Source of the DNA: CAIRTT01 sp046075665
GTDB lineage: Bacteria; Armatimonadota; Armatimonadia; Armatimonadales; Armatimonadaceae
NCBI GenBank assembly: GCA_046075665.1
Contig: JBJTQN010000160.1
Location: 1 to 22,433 of the forward strand
Direction of reading: 5' to 3'
Length of the DNA: 22,433 bases
Numbering within the stretch: position 1 is the first letter of the stretch; the number at the start of each line of letters is the position of its first letter. Below the pieces are notes generated by a model. That model did no database searches. It worked only from the letters and a program-made list of their open reading frames with translations, and was not told the DNA's origin. The translations under genes and the position numbers were made by a program. Positions 1 through 7,475 of this stretch are shown piece after piece.

Positions 1-30
1 CCAGAGTGTGGCAGCGGCTGGATGAACATC
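1..30 (-). repeat. Partial second copy of the yhhN 3' region
   Basis: Bases 1-30 match bases 143-172 inside the neighbouring YhhN-family gene with only a few mismatches, an offset of 142 bp. Read on the minus strand, the copy would encode FIQPLPHSG, against FIQPLPYSG in the gene. Similarity stops after about base 30, just before the gene's own stop codon. The rest of the copy, if any, lies left of the window, so I cannot tell a tandem 3' fragment from a complete paralogue. Confidence 0.6.
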
Positions 31-36
31 TCACCA

Positions 37-744
37 TTAGGCATTTTCGGATTCGTCAACGGATGCTTTCCCATTCAACCCACGAACCCAACCCATCAAT
101 AAACACTCCTGTGCGCTGTAGTAGGTACCGAGAACCAGCACGCCAGAATATGGCAGCGGCTGGATGAACTTGTTGATCGCCAGCAGTGAATCACTGGCGA
201 CGAAAAAGAGCGCACCAAACAAAACCGTTCGATTTTCAAGCGTTGGCTGGGCTTTGTAGCGGGCCGCAGCAATCATCGCCATCGTTAGGATGACAATCAA
301 ATAAAACATCACTGGAGGAACAAGCCCACCAGCAACCCCTCCCGATGCGATTAGCCAAGTGGCCATTGAGGCACCAAAGATAACAAGCGGGACCGCAGCG
401 GCCACATGCAACGCACGTGGTCCAGACTTGACAAAGAGGATGCAGTACAAGATATGCGCGGTTAGAAAACTGGCGAGGCCCTGAATGAAAAAGCCACTCC
501 AGGCAAGAAATGCATCCCCGGCAATTGATGCTGCCCACGCGGAAAGGACAAGCCATCGGAGGTTGCGCGGCTGTTCTGCAAAGCGTTTATGCGTGACTAA
601 CGTGAGCATTAAGAAGACCATCGCGCCAAGCTTTGCGACTTTGTATGCGATGCCATCGGTGCCGATGGGCCAGGGCAGCTGCTCGGAAAATACAGCGACA
701 ATTGCCAGTGCATGAAACGTGTCGGTAAGGCGGCGGTGGAGCAT
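37..744 (-). CDS. YhhN/TMEM86-family membrane protein (lysoplasmalogenase-like)
   Basis: A 235-residue, very hydrophobic protein with about seven or eight predicted membrane segments. Family signatures visible in order are an early K-x-GAM segment, GDAFLAW near residue 76, an F-x-x-AHxxY segment near residue 95, GALFFVASDSLLA around 176-188, and YYSAQECLLMGW near the C-terminus. Characterised members (human TMEM86, some bacterial homologues) hydrolyse the vinyl-ether bond of lysoplasmalogens in the membrane; the substrate here is unknown. The ATG at 744 has no clear Shine-Dalgarno, so the start is uncertain. The gene diverges from the NIPSNAP gene across about 108 nt. A 30-bp piece of its 3' part recurs just past its stop codon. 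Confidence 0.85.
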   Translation of the reverse strand: MLHRRLTDTFHALAIVAVFSEQLPWPIGTDGIAYKVAKLGAMVFLMLTLVTHKRFAEQPRNLRWLVLSAWAASIAGDAFLAWSGFFIQGLASFLTAHILYCILFVKSGPRALHVAAAVPLVIFGASMATWLIASGGVAGGLVPPVMFYLIVILTMAMIAAARYKAQPTLENRTVLFGALFFVASDSLLAINKFIQPLPYSGVLVLGTYYSAQECLLMGWVRGLNGKASVDESENA

Positions 745-852
745 GTCAATGGTGATGTTTACACAAAGCCATTGCTCTCTGCCACGTGCAGGAATCCTAA
801 TGGCACCCGATGAACCTGCAGTGTCGCACCTTTGCGGCGGGAGAATTCGGAA

Positions 853-1626
853 ATGCCACTGACACGACGCACACTGCTTGCGGGAGCTGCTGCCATGACG
901 ATTGCACCGTCTGTAGATGCAGCCAAGAAGGATACTTATCTTTACGAGCTACGGGTTTACCACTGCCATCCAGGACGCACAGCTGCGCTGCACACCCGCT
1001 TTCAAAAGCGGACGAGTGGCATTTTTAAGCGTTGCGGTCTGGAAGTGATGGGTTTTTGGGATCCGATTGGCGCAGAAAACGATGTTGTTTACCTCGTTCG
1101 TCACAAAAATCGGGATGCCCGTGAGAAGGCTTGGCAGGCATTTGGGAAAGATCCAGAGTGGCCACTTGCCGTGAAGGAATCTGAAGAGAAAGATGGCCCG
1201 ATTGTCGCGAAGGCAGACATTTATCTTTTCAACGCCACCGACTTTTCCCCTGCGGTAAAAACCGGACAGAGGGGCGAACCTCGTATTTACGAGCTTCGAA
1301 CTTATACGGCTAGCCCAGGAAACCTTGAGCGGTTGGTACAGCGCTTCCGTGGCGGTACCGTCAAGCTATTCGAGAAGCATGGGATGGAAAACAGCGTCTA
1401 CGGAACACTGGATGCCGACCAGCCAGGCGCAAAGGACACGCTGATGTACCTATTGATCCACAAGAGTGAGGCAGCGCGAAATGAGAGCTTCAAGAACTTT
1501 GGCGCAGACCCCGATTGGAAGGCCCATCTTGCGAAGAGTGAACAGGATGCCGGCGGTCCTTTGACGGCACCGGGCGGCGTGAAGAGCTTAATGCTGAAGC
1601 CGACCAGTTACTCTCCGATGCGCTAA
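853..1626 (+). CDS. Exported NIPSNAP-family protein with two NIPSNAP domains
   Basis: About 257 residues starting at ATG 853, preceded by GGGAG at 7-10 nt; an in-frame TTG at 832 is less convincing. The N-terminus (TRRTLLAGAAAMTIAPSVDA) has a twin-arginine followed by a hydrophobic stretch and an AxA-like end, so export, perhaps by Tat, is likely. Two homologous ferredoxin-like NIPSNAP domains follow. The first starts at YLYELRVYHCHPGR and the second at RIYELRTYTASPGN. Each ends with a segment in which an aromatic-rich AFGKDPEW or NFGADPDW motif precedes a K/H-x-x-x-SE stretch. NIPSNAP domains are dimeric alpha/beta folds of unclear function; bacterial secreted versions are common but uncharacterised. 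It is a single-gene unit closed by the terminator at 1643-1674. Confidence 0.88.
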   Translation: MPLTRRTLLAGAAAMTIAPSVDAAKKDTYLYELRVYHCHPGRTAALHTRFQKRTSGIFKRCGLEVMGFWDPIGAENDVVYLVRHKNRDAREKAWQAFGKDPEWPLAVKESEEKDGPIVAKADIYLFNATDFSPAVKTGQRGEPRIYELRTYTASPGNLERLVQRFRGGTVKLFEKHGMENSVYGTLDADQPGAKDTLMYLLIHKSEAARNESFKNFGADPDWKAHLAKSEQDAGGPLTAPGGVKSLMLKPTSYSPMR

Positions 1627-1642
1627 GCGGTCTCGCAAATCG

Positions 1643-1674
1643 AAAAGCCCTCTACAGATGTGGAGGGCTTTTTT
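1643..1674 (+). terminator. Rho-independent terminator of the NIPSNAP gene
   Basis: Stem GCCCTC (1647-1652) pairs with GAGGGC (1663-1668) and can extend inward by three pairs to a 4-nt loop. It is flanked by AAAA on the left and six T on the right, and lies 16 nt past the stop codon. The flanking A/T runs also make it usable for minus-strand transcripts arriving from the regulator side. Confidence 0.9.
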
Positions 1675-1679
1675 ATGGC

Positions 1680-1799
1680 TTACGCTTTGATCTCAGATAG
1701 GCGCTTGCCAAAAACCACTGCAATACGAAATGCCATCTCAAGACTTGGCTGGTACTTGACTGACTCTTGGTGAAACTCCGAACCTTTGGGACAACCTAT
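1680..1799 (-). pseudogene. Degenerate third copy of the XRE regulator 3' half
   Basis: Read on the minus strand this is an open stretch containing KYQPSLEMAFRIAVVFGKR, matching the C-terminal half of the XRE regulator at 1933-2148 with several substitutions, and closing with its own TAA at 1680-1682. It is the most diverged of three copies spaced exactly 137 bp apart: the common CGCTTGCC block starts at 1702, 1839 and 1976. The last residues differ from the other copies (LSEIKA instead of IEEVFV). No start codon or recognition helix is present, so it is most simply a relic. Confidence 0.75.
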
Positions 1800-1936
1800 G
1801 CACTTTCCCCATCCACAACAACAAAAACCTCTTCGATACGCTTGCCAAAAACCGCTGCAATACGAAACGCCAGCTCAAGACTTGGCTGGTACTTGCCTGA
1901 CTCTTGCTGATACTCCGAACTATAGGGACAACCTAC
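1796..1936 (-). pseudogene. Second copy of the XRE regulator 3' half
   Basis: The minus strand encodes ESGKYQPSLELAFRIAAVFG, then KRIEEVFVVVDGESA and a TAG at 1796-1798, almost identical to the end of the intact regulator. Upstream of this block the sequence (VGCPYSSEYQQ) has the same length as the regulator's recognition-helix region (LGVSRQTIVSI) but does not match it. The 137-bp period is not a multiple of three, so each copy is read in a different frame and ends at its own stop. The preserved reading frame suggests recent duplication or retained coding constraint. Confidence 0.8.
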
Positions 1937-2148
1937 GCACTGTCCCCATCCACAAAAACAAAAACCTCTTCGATGCGCTTGCCAAAAACCGCTGCGATTC
2001 TAAACGCCAGCTCAAGACTTGGCTGGTATTTGCCGGACTCAATCGAAACAATCGTCTGGCGCGAGACTCCCAGATGATCGGCAAGCTGCTGCTGCGTCAT
2101 TTCATTTTCATCAAAACGGCACCTACGCACGGTGTTCTTCATGGGCAC
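1933..2148 (-). CDS. Small XRE-family helix-turn-helix regulator
   Basis: A 71-residue protein that is essentially one HTH_3 domain: EMTQQQLADHLGVSRQTIVS forms the helix-turn-helix, followed by the hallmark IESGKYQPSLELAFRIAAVF. This is the short cytosolic repressor type usually paired with a small membrane protein. The GTG at 2148 directly abuts the TAG of the upstream gene and lies 9 nt from a GGAGG (2158-2162), so it is preferred over the ATG at 2142. The two genes form an operon. Two palindromes at the operon promoter are plausible autoregulatory operators. The 3' half of the gene is repeated twice downstream. Confidence 0.88.
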   Translation of the reverse strand: MPMKNTVRRCRFDENEMTQQQLADHLGVSRQTIVSIESGKYQPSLELAFRIAAVFGKRIEEVFVFVDGDSA

Positions 2149-2583
2149 CTATGCCGTCCTCCGGTATTCGAAAACCTGCACGGCGTAGTTCGCGACCTCA
2201 GCAATCACCACACTGAGGAGCCCTAGCTGCCCGATTATCACGCCATCCCCGAGGAGTGGAAACATCGGCCGTAGCAAGGAACCACCCGTTACCAGCATCA
2301 GTACAAAGGAAATCAGGCAGACATATGCCGCAGTGGATGCTTTGTGCCGAATCGCGATGTCCCGTTCATCGGTGACTTGCTTCCTGTCCAAGATGCCAAC
2401 GATTGCCGCCGGGATACCCGTGATAAATATCTGGGCGAATATCGCCACGACAAAAGCTACCGTAACGACAGCGAGGTGCAGACTTGAATTCTGCACGGCG
2501 TACGCCAGAAACGAAAAATATGGGATGTAGACAACGGCGATGGAGACAAGGCAAACCCAGGCGAGGCGTTCATTTGTACACAT
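2149..2583 (-). CDS. DUF2178-like four-helix membrane protein
   Basis: A 144-residue protein with four predicted membrane helices at roughly residues 8-31, 36-64, 84-104 and 110-136. Between helices 2 and 3 lies DERDIAIRHKAS, the cytoplasmic motif typical of DUF2178-like proteins, which are often encoded beside a small XRE regulator as here. Function is unknown; the pairing suggests a membrane partner of, or a target controlled by, the regulator. The ATG at 2583 has no Shine-Dalgarno and lies about 9 nt beyond a good -10 box, so the mRNA is probably leaderless. The stop codon abuts the GTG start of the regulator. Confidence 0.8.
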   Translation of the reverse strand: MCTNERLAWVCLVSIAVVYIPYFSFLAYAVQNSSLHLAVVTVAFVVAIFAQIFITGIPAAIVGILDRKQVTDERDIAIRHKASTAAYVCLISFVLMLVTGGSLLRPMFPLLGDGVIIGQLGLLSVVIAEVANYAVQVFEYRRTA

Positions 2584-2589
2584 AATGTC
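2579..2589. promoter_or_regulatory. Candidate operator 2 (CACAT-A-ATGTC)
   Basis: An imperfect 11-bp palindrome overlapping the start codon of the DUF2178-like gene. It is nearly the same as the palindrome at 2608-2618; centres are 29 bp apart. Binding here would block initiation. The adjacent XRE protein is the natural candidate ligand, by inference. Confidence 0.5.
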
Positions 2590-2591
2590 AA

Positions 2592-2620
2592 TTAGTACAG
2601 TCTTAACGACATTATGTCAA
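2592..2620 (-). promoter_or_regulatory. Near-consensus sigma-70-type promoter of the DUF2178/XRE operon
   Basis: On the minus strand, TTGACA (2620-2615) is followed after exactly 17 nt by TACTAA (2597-2592). The -35 box contains the stop codon of the upstream hydrolase gene (2617-2619). The expected transcription start falls at or beside the ATG at 2583. Confidence 0.7.
2608..2618. promoter_or_regulatory. Candidate operator 1 (GACAT-T-ATGTC)
   Basis: A perfect 11-bp palindrome with one central base, overlapping the -35 box (2615-2620). Together with 2579-2589 it brackets the promoter. Outer halves of the two sites also form a perfect 9-bp inverted repeat (2581-2589 and 2608-2616). Confidence 0.55.
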
Positions 2621-3969
2621 GTATGCTTTACATTGCCTGAGAATTTATCCAGCCATGTAAACACATCATCAAGGGCACACTGCACAATCGAGAGGTGCTC
2701 GACACCTGCATATTCCTTGTACTTAAGTCGGCTGCCCGCACGCTCGGCGGCAGGTCGCGTCCGGGATGCCATCATCTTCCCAAAATCCAGCTCACCAACG
2801 GCAATCATGACGGGTAGGTCTTTCCAACGCGCAAAGGATGTCACCGCGCCACCACCGCCAAGAAGCGCAACCGCCGCAGGCTGAATCGCACCAGAATCGA
2901 CGCCGGAGCTTGCCGCGGCAGCGCCCATGCTGTGCCCTATGACAAAAACTCTGTTGGTATCAATGCTCCAATCCTTGCTCAGACTGTCCAGCAGCTGCGC
3001 TGGGAACCGGCCGGAAACCCGCGGGCTGACCAAATGCCAGCCACGTTTCCCACAAAGTGCTTTGACTTTCCCGGCGCCGTAAGTGTCAAAAAACATATTC
3101 TCACTGCCACCAGCACCATGTAGCGCAATCACCAATGGTTGCTTACCTTTGCTGTCATCCCCCCGCTGAACACGACACGGCACTTTCTGTCCGGTCGGAC
3201 CAACCAAGGCAAGATAGTCACCGACACGGCCTGCGGGTTCATCTGTTTGGCCATCGGCTATCTCCCAAAGCATTTTGAGATCCGGATCGTTTTCGAGTGA
3301 CTTACCAGCGAGCAGGGCGAGAATCCGTGCCCGCGCAAGGCTCCGGGATGACTGAGCATCCCTCTCGGAAACATTCATCCAAAGTCCTGATTTTTTCGAA
3401 AGATCACGAATACGTAATGCGCTGAGATCGATGTCAAGGCGGGCTGATCCACATGCAAGCTCAACGATGGCACTCAGCGGAGTGACTGGTGCGCTGGATG
3501 GCTGCAGCGTGGCTAACTTCAGCTCAGATGTCGCATCCTGCCAATCGGACATCCCTTTCCAGCGACACCTGACTTCGCCCTTTGTCAGCTTGCTCCCATA
3601 TGCGACATCAACTTTAACGACAAACTGCCGCTCGGTATTGTCGATGTACTTTGGGCTGATGGCATCCAGTGCCAACAAGCGTGAGAGAGGACCATCCGGA
3701 GCCGCATTTACCAGTGATAAGTACGCAGCATCCACATTGCGCAGCACGCCTTGAAAATTGCCGCTAAAGAACTGCATCACCGCCGGTTGCAGGGCACCGC
3801 TGACCTTCCGAAGCATCGGACCATCTTGCAAGTGTTTCTCAAGCAAGAGCTCCAACCGGCGGACACGCCGCCCCATCCGATAGCGAGCTTCCAACATCTC
3901 ATTCTGTATCATCATCGTTACAGTCACCATTTCAAACTCACACTTTGATTCTCGATGCAATGGCATCAT
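2617..3969 (-). CDS. Alpha/beta-hydrolase (esterase-like) with a long N-terminal region
   Basis: About 450 residues. The C-terminal ~190 form an alpha/beta-hydrolase domain: oxyanion-hole motif LHGAGGSE near residue 283, nucleophile elbow GHSMG with Ser near 346, candidate acid Asp in GELDFG near 392, and candidate His in VEHLSI near 424. This resembles the feruloyl-esterase/PHB-depolymerase branch, so ester hydrolysis is likely but the substrate cannot be told. The first ~250 residues match nothing I recognise and show no signal peptide. The start is uncertain: ATG at 3969 or 3966 has GAGGG unusually close, and ATG at 3930 is possible. The stop codon lies within the -35 box of the next operon and no terminator separates them. 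Confidence 0.82.
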   Translation of the reverse strand: MMPLHRESKCEFEMVTVTMMIQNEMLEARYRMGRRVRRLELLLEKHLQDGPMLRKVSGALQPAVMQFFSGNFQGVLRNVDAAYLSLVNAAPDGPLSRLLALDAISPKYIDNTERQFVVKVDVAYGSKLTKGEVRCRWKGMSDWQDATSELKLATLQPSSAPVTPLSAIVELACGSARLDIDLSALRIRDLSKKSGLWMNVSERDAQSSRSLARARILALLAGKSLENDPDLKMLWEIADGQTDEPAGRVGDYLALVGPTGQKVPCRVQRGDDSKGKQPLVIALHGAGGSENMFFDTYGAGKVKALCGKRGWHLVSPRVSGRFPAQLLDSLSKDWSIDTNRVFVIGHSMGAAAASSGVDSGAIQPAAVALLGGGGAVTSFARWKDLPVMIAVGELDFGKMMASRTRPAAERAGSRLKYKEYAGVEHLSIVQCALDDVFTWLDKFSGNVKHT

Positions 3970-4098
3970 CCCTCATTTACACCTAACCTACCCAATACAT
4001 CACAAGCATCCACCATTCGCGTTTGGTAAATCCCGCCATTACATTTGCATTAGTTTCAGACTCCAGTTTCGAAGCAATTGCGGTCATAATCGAGATGT

Positions 4099-5040
4099 AT
4101 GCAGTTCGCAAATCTAAATGAGAGCGTCTCCGTTGTCATTCCGTGCTACAACGTCGGCTTGTTTATTGAGGCCAGTCTGGCATCGGTGTACACGCAGACC
4201 CACAAGCCACGGGAAGTTATCTGCGTAAACGATGGCAGTACCGACAACACGCTGGATGTTCTCCATAAGCTGCAGGAACAGCACCCAGACTTGATTGTCA
4301 TCGACCAGGCAAATGGTGGGGCATGCTCTGCGCGGAACGCAGGACTTGAAGCTGCCACGGGCAAATGGGTTCAGTTTTTTGATGGCGACGATGTCCTTCT
4401 TCCCCAGAAAATCGAATCCCAGATTGCGCTTGCCTGCTCCGAACCGGATGTCAATGTCGTCATCGGGAGTTACCAGGAAGTTGACTCCAACCTGAAGTAC
4501 ATCAGGACGCTGACGGAAGCCGCGACCCCGGATGTCTACATTGCGATTATGCTGAGCCGTGCCGGCAGGACATCCTCACAGCTCTATCGCCGCTCCGCAG
4601 TCGTGCAGGCTGGAGGCTGGAGTACGACGCGCAAAAGTTCACAGGAATATGACCTGCTGTACCGTGTATCCCGCCTGGGCGGAATCGCAAAGTTCGATCC
4701 CAGCGCACTTACACAGCTTAGGCTGCGTGCGGGAAGCATCACGCATACCAATGTGGCAGCAAATGTTCGACGGATTCTTGGTCTCCGCATTGCTATATTC
4801 GAGGAGCTCAGCAATGAGCCATACCCTTATCAGGATGCGCTGAAGCAAGCTTTGTTTGAAACGATACGCCTTGCGTATTCCTATGACCGTGCGTATGCGC
4901 TAGAGATCCTGAAACGCTATCTTCCAAAGTCATTTTCGCCGACCCGCAATCGTGGCTATGCGTTGGTTTACAGTCTCTTTGGCATTGAAGGAGCTGAGCG
5001 TTTATCAAAGATAGGTCAGCGCATCCGAGGCGCAGCGTGA
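4099..5040 (+). CDS. Family 2 glycosyltransferase
   Basis: A 313-residue GT-A-fold enzyme. Signatures in order are VVIPCYN near residue 12 (nucleotide binding), NDGSTDNT near 47, NGGACSARNAGLEAATG near 75-91, the DxD-like FFDGDD near 93-98 (metal and sugar-nucleotide binding), and QEYDLLYR near 182 in the acceptor region. No membrane helices, so probably cytosolic or peripheral. Sugar donor and acceptor cannot be deduced. The ATG at 4099 has a short GAG 4 nt upstream. It stands alone, divergent from the hydrolase across about 130 nt, and is far from the export genes at 15-19 kb, so a role in that polysaccharide is only possible. Confidence 0.9.
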   Translation: MQFANLNESVSVVIPCYNVGLFIEASLASVYTQTHKPREVICVNDGSTDNTLDVLHKLQEQHPDLIVIDQANGGACSARNAGLEAATGKWVQFFDGDDVLLPQKIESQIALACSEPDVNVVIGSYQEVDSNLKYIRTLTEAATPDVYIAIMLSRAGRTSSQLYRRSAVVQAGGWSTTRKSSQEYDLLYRVSRLGGIAKFDPSALTQLRLRAGSITHTNVAANVRRILGLRIAIFEELSNEPYPYQDALKQALFETIRLAYSYDRAYALEILKRYLPKSFSPTRNRGYALVYSLFGIEGAERLSKIGQRIRGAA

Positions 5041-5057
5041 GAAAACATGCTGCGTTT
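5031..5057 (+). terminator. Candidate terminator overlapping the glycosyltransferase stop codon
   Basis: Stem CGCAGCGTG (5031-5039) pairs with CATGCTGCG (5046-5054), with one wobble pair and loop AGAAAA, followed by TTT. The hairpin includes the TGA stop. The T-run is short, so confidence is moderate. Confidence 0.5.
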
Positions 5058-5331
5058 ATGGTTATCCTTCCTGACCAAAGAATACTAATCCATTTCGTTG
5101 GAACTTCCTGAATGAACGTTATTTTTGTTCGGTAAACATAATAGACATAAAAACATAAGCAATCAGTTCTGGTGCATTTACAACATTGAATATCGGTATG
5201 GCCGCTGCAAAAGAATGAAATGTATTCCGGAGAGCGCAGCTTCTGCCAAACCTATACTTCGATGTAATCCTGAGGTAAAACAATCGGTGGATATTTGAAC
5301 GCCACTATTAACCCATATTCAGGATATTGAG
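5058..5331 (+). other. Leader region upstream of MCO 1, no gene seen
   Basis: About 270 AT-rich bases between the candidate terminator and the first oxidase gene. I see no coding region, no convincing -35/-10 pair and no recognisable copper-regulator site. The only clear signal is the ribosome binding site AGGA at 5321-5324. Confidence 0.4.
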
Positions 5332-6816
5332 ATGAAAATGACACCAATGCAAGTGGGTGCGCTTCGACCGTTTGTCGATGCGCTTCCGATACCAGGCAGG
5401 CTGGCTGAGACCCCGATGTCAACCATCCCGGCGTTGGCACCTCGGTACTTTGAATACGGCACTCCCAAGTGCTACACGCTCCGTGAGCACGAGGCCTTTC
5501 ATCAGTTTCACAGGGATGTTCCCCCGACCCTGATGTGGACTTACAACGGAACCTTCCCTGGCCCTATCATCGCGCACCGCCTCGGGACTGCTGCAACCTT
5601 CCGCCGCATCAACGACCTCAATCCAAACTACCGGGGCTTTGGCATCGTCGAAACTGTTCTGCACAACCATGGTGGCTGGCAGAGCCCGGATGATGATGGC
5701 TGGCCAATGGACTTTATCCATCCGGGTGAAGAGCGCTACTATCTCATTCCAAACCAAGTCCCTGACAATGACCGCTCACACTGGGCATCCACGGTCTGGT
5801 ATCACGACCACGTGGCCGATCACACGGCAGGAAATGTCTATCACGGCCTCGCTGGGATGGTGAATCAGTTTGATGAAGTCGACTCAGACAACGAAAACGA
5901 CACCAACCCACTGGCGCTTCGGTTGCCGAGCGGCGCCTATGACATTCCACTGGTCCTTAGCGATTACATCCTTAACCGGGATGGCTCGCTCTACTTCGAC
6001 CAAATGGAAGATGCCGGGCAAGTCGGGAATCTGTTCTGTGTGAACGGCAAAGTCCAGCCTTTCCTGAACGTTGCTCGCCGTAAGTACCGCTTCCGCATCC
6101 TGTGTGCTTCCCAGGCACGCCACTTCCGCCTCAAGCTCAGTAATGGAGGCTCCTTCCACGTCATCGCATCGGATGGCGGTCTGCTGGAGGCTCCTGTAGA
6201 AGTGACTAATGTCTACATCGTCCCGGGTGAGCGCTACGAAATCATCGTTGACTTCAGCCGCTTCCCGATGGGTACGCAGCTCGCGCTCATTAATGATGTT
6301 GACCAAAAGGATGGTAATAAGCCAGCGAACATCGGCCGGGTGGCTATTCCGATGATGCTCTTTGTCATCAACCGCGATGCGCCAGACCCAAGCCGTTTGC
6401 CAGCCAAGCTGCAGACGATAACACCGCCGGATTTGTCCAAGGTTGTTGCTACACGGACCATCAAGTTCCATCGTAGCAAGGGTGCCTGGATGATTAATGA
6501 CCGCTTCTGGAACCCGGATGTGCCTCTCTTTAGGTGCCGCTTGGGGACTGCAGAGCGCTGGATTGTCACGAATGGCTCTGGTGGTTGGGACCACCCATTC
6601 CATCTTCATGTTGAAAACTATCAAGTCCTCAAGCGTAATAGTAAGACTCCACCCGTGATTGAGCGGGGACGTAAGGACATCATGAACCTGGCGGGCGGCG
6701 AGAATATTGAGATATTCATTCAATTCCACCGATTTGCTGGCCGCTACACCGTGCATTGCCACAATGTAGGTCACGAGGACTTGGCGATGATGGGTTGGGT
6801 AGATGTTCAGCCCTGA
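5332..6816 (+). CDS. Multicopper oxidase 1 (CotA-like, three cupredoxin domains)
   Basis: A 494-residue laccase-type oxidase that would couple one-electron oxidation of a phenolic, metal or bilirubin-like substrate to reduction of O2 to water. All four copper motifs are visible: HNHGG near 110, WYHDH at about 156-160, HPFHLH at about 421-426, and HCHxxxHxxxxM at about 475-486 with Met486 as probable axial T1 ligand. The opening LPIPGRL resembles spore-coat CotA. No signal peptide is visible, which is unusual for an extracytoplasmic laccase. ATG 5332 is preceded by AGGA at 7 nt. The last 14 nt overlap the SCO-like gene, implying coupled translation. It is paralogous to the oxidase at 8841. Confidence 0.93.
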   Translation: MKMTPMQVGALRPFVDALPIPGRLAETPMSTIPALAPRYFEYGTPKCYTLREHEAFHQFHRDVPPTLMWTYNGTFPGPIIAHRLGTAATFRRINDLNPNYRGFGIVETVLHNHGGWQSPDDDGWPMDFIHPGEERYYLIPNQVPDNDRSHWASTVWYHDHVADHTAGNVYHGLAGMVNQFDEVDSDNENDTNPLALRLPSGAYDIPLVLSDYILNRDGSLYFDQMEDAGQVGNLFCVNGKVQPFLNVARRKYRFRILCASQARHFRLKLSNGGSFHVIASDGGLLEAPVEVTNVYIVPGERYEIIVDFSRFPMGTQLALINDVDQKDGNKPANIGRVAIPMMLFVINRDAPDPSRLPAKLQTITPPDLSKVVATRTIKFHRSKGAWMINDRFWNPDVPLFRCRLGTAERWIVTNGSGGWDHPFHLHVENYQVLKRNSKTPPVIERGRKDIMNLAGGENIEIFIQFHRFAGRYTVHCHNVGHEDLAMMGWVDVQP

Positions 6817-7402
6817 CGACACCCCTCCTGTCGTTAGCCCGGAGCTAAGGCATTTCGCGACCCCAACAGCCATCAGTGACCGAGAACCGGTCATCGATGA
6901 GCTACTTGATATCCCGCTGCAAACACACATCGGGCCGACGCGGATGTCCAAGCTCATTGGGAATAATGGCATCATTCTGCAGCTCTTCTACACTCGCTGT
7001 ACGGGCGTTTGTCCCGGGACGACGGCGATGCTGAAGACCGTCGCGCATCAGCTGGGTAAGCGTGTCGGCAACGATATTGTGATTCTCTCACTGTCACTCG
7101 ATTCTGAGAGGGAGACGCTGTCGGATATCAAGCGCTTTGCGACGATGCACCATTTGCCACAAGGTTGGTACGCGGCATCTTGCTCGAAGGGTGACCTGAC
7201 CTTACTCCTGAAGCAGCTGCGTCTGGATGTCAAACCATCCAAAGGCCGGGATGGAACCATTAAGCACGCCAGTCAAATTGTGTATGGCTCAAATGTCAGT
7301 GGCCGCTGGCGGATGATTAATGCCGAGCTTCCAAAGCCGGAGTTAATCCGGGACATGGTAGAGCTTACAGTAGATGGACTGAAGTACAAAAAGCGACGCT
7401 AA
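6803..7402 (+). CDS. SCO1/SenC-like copper chaperone 1
   Basis: A 199-residue thioredoxin-fold protein with the SCO copper site: C66-TGV-C70-P within LFYTRCTGVCPG, and a candidate third ligand His155 in IKHASQIVYG. SCO proteins bind Cu and metallate or reduce partner cuproenzymes, classically cytochrome oxidase. Here the only visible partner is the oxidase just upstream, so loading or redox maintenance of that enzyme is the likely role (inference). Unlike typical SCO proteins it has no N-terminal membrane anchor or signal peptide; the first 20 residues are polar. The ATG lies inside the oxidase gene (14-nt overlap), so expression is probably translationally coupled. Confidence 0.88.
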   Translation: MFSPDDTPPVVSPELRHFATPTAISDREPVIDELLDIPLQTHIGPTRMSKLIGNNGIILQLFYTRCTGVCPGTTAMLKTVAHQLGKRVGNDIVILSLSLDSERETLSDIKRFATMHHLPQGWYAASCSKGDLTLLLKQLRLDVKPSKGRDGTIKHASQIVYGSNVSGRWRMINAELPKPELIRDMVELTVDGLKYKKRR

Positions 7403-7475
7403 ACAGAGTCATATTTGTAGGAATACATACCAGTCTGGAATTAACCGCAGCCACTCGCATCAAAGTAGAAAAATT

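Noticed and set aside
1680..2148. CRISPR-like array
   Set aside because: Units are 137 bp, back to back, diverged and coding; there are no short repeats with unique spacers and no cas genes.
1786..2226. A plus-strand open frame of about 146 codons across the regulator repeats
   Set aside because: It lies antisense to the XRE gene and its duplicates; the apparent protein is only the repeat unit read on the wrong strand.
5884..6975. A 363-codon minus-strand open frame opposite MCO 1 and SCO 1
   Set aside because: The plus strand encodes two proteins with complete copper motifs; the antisense frame has no recognisable domain and no ribosome binding site, and arises from codon bias.
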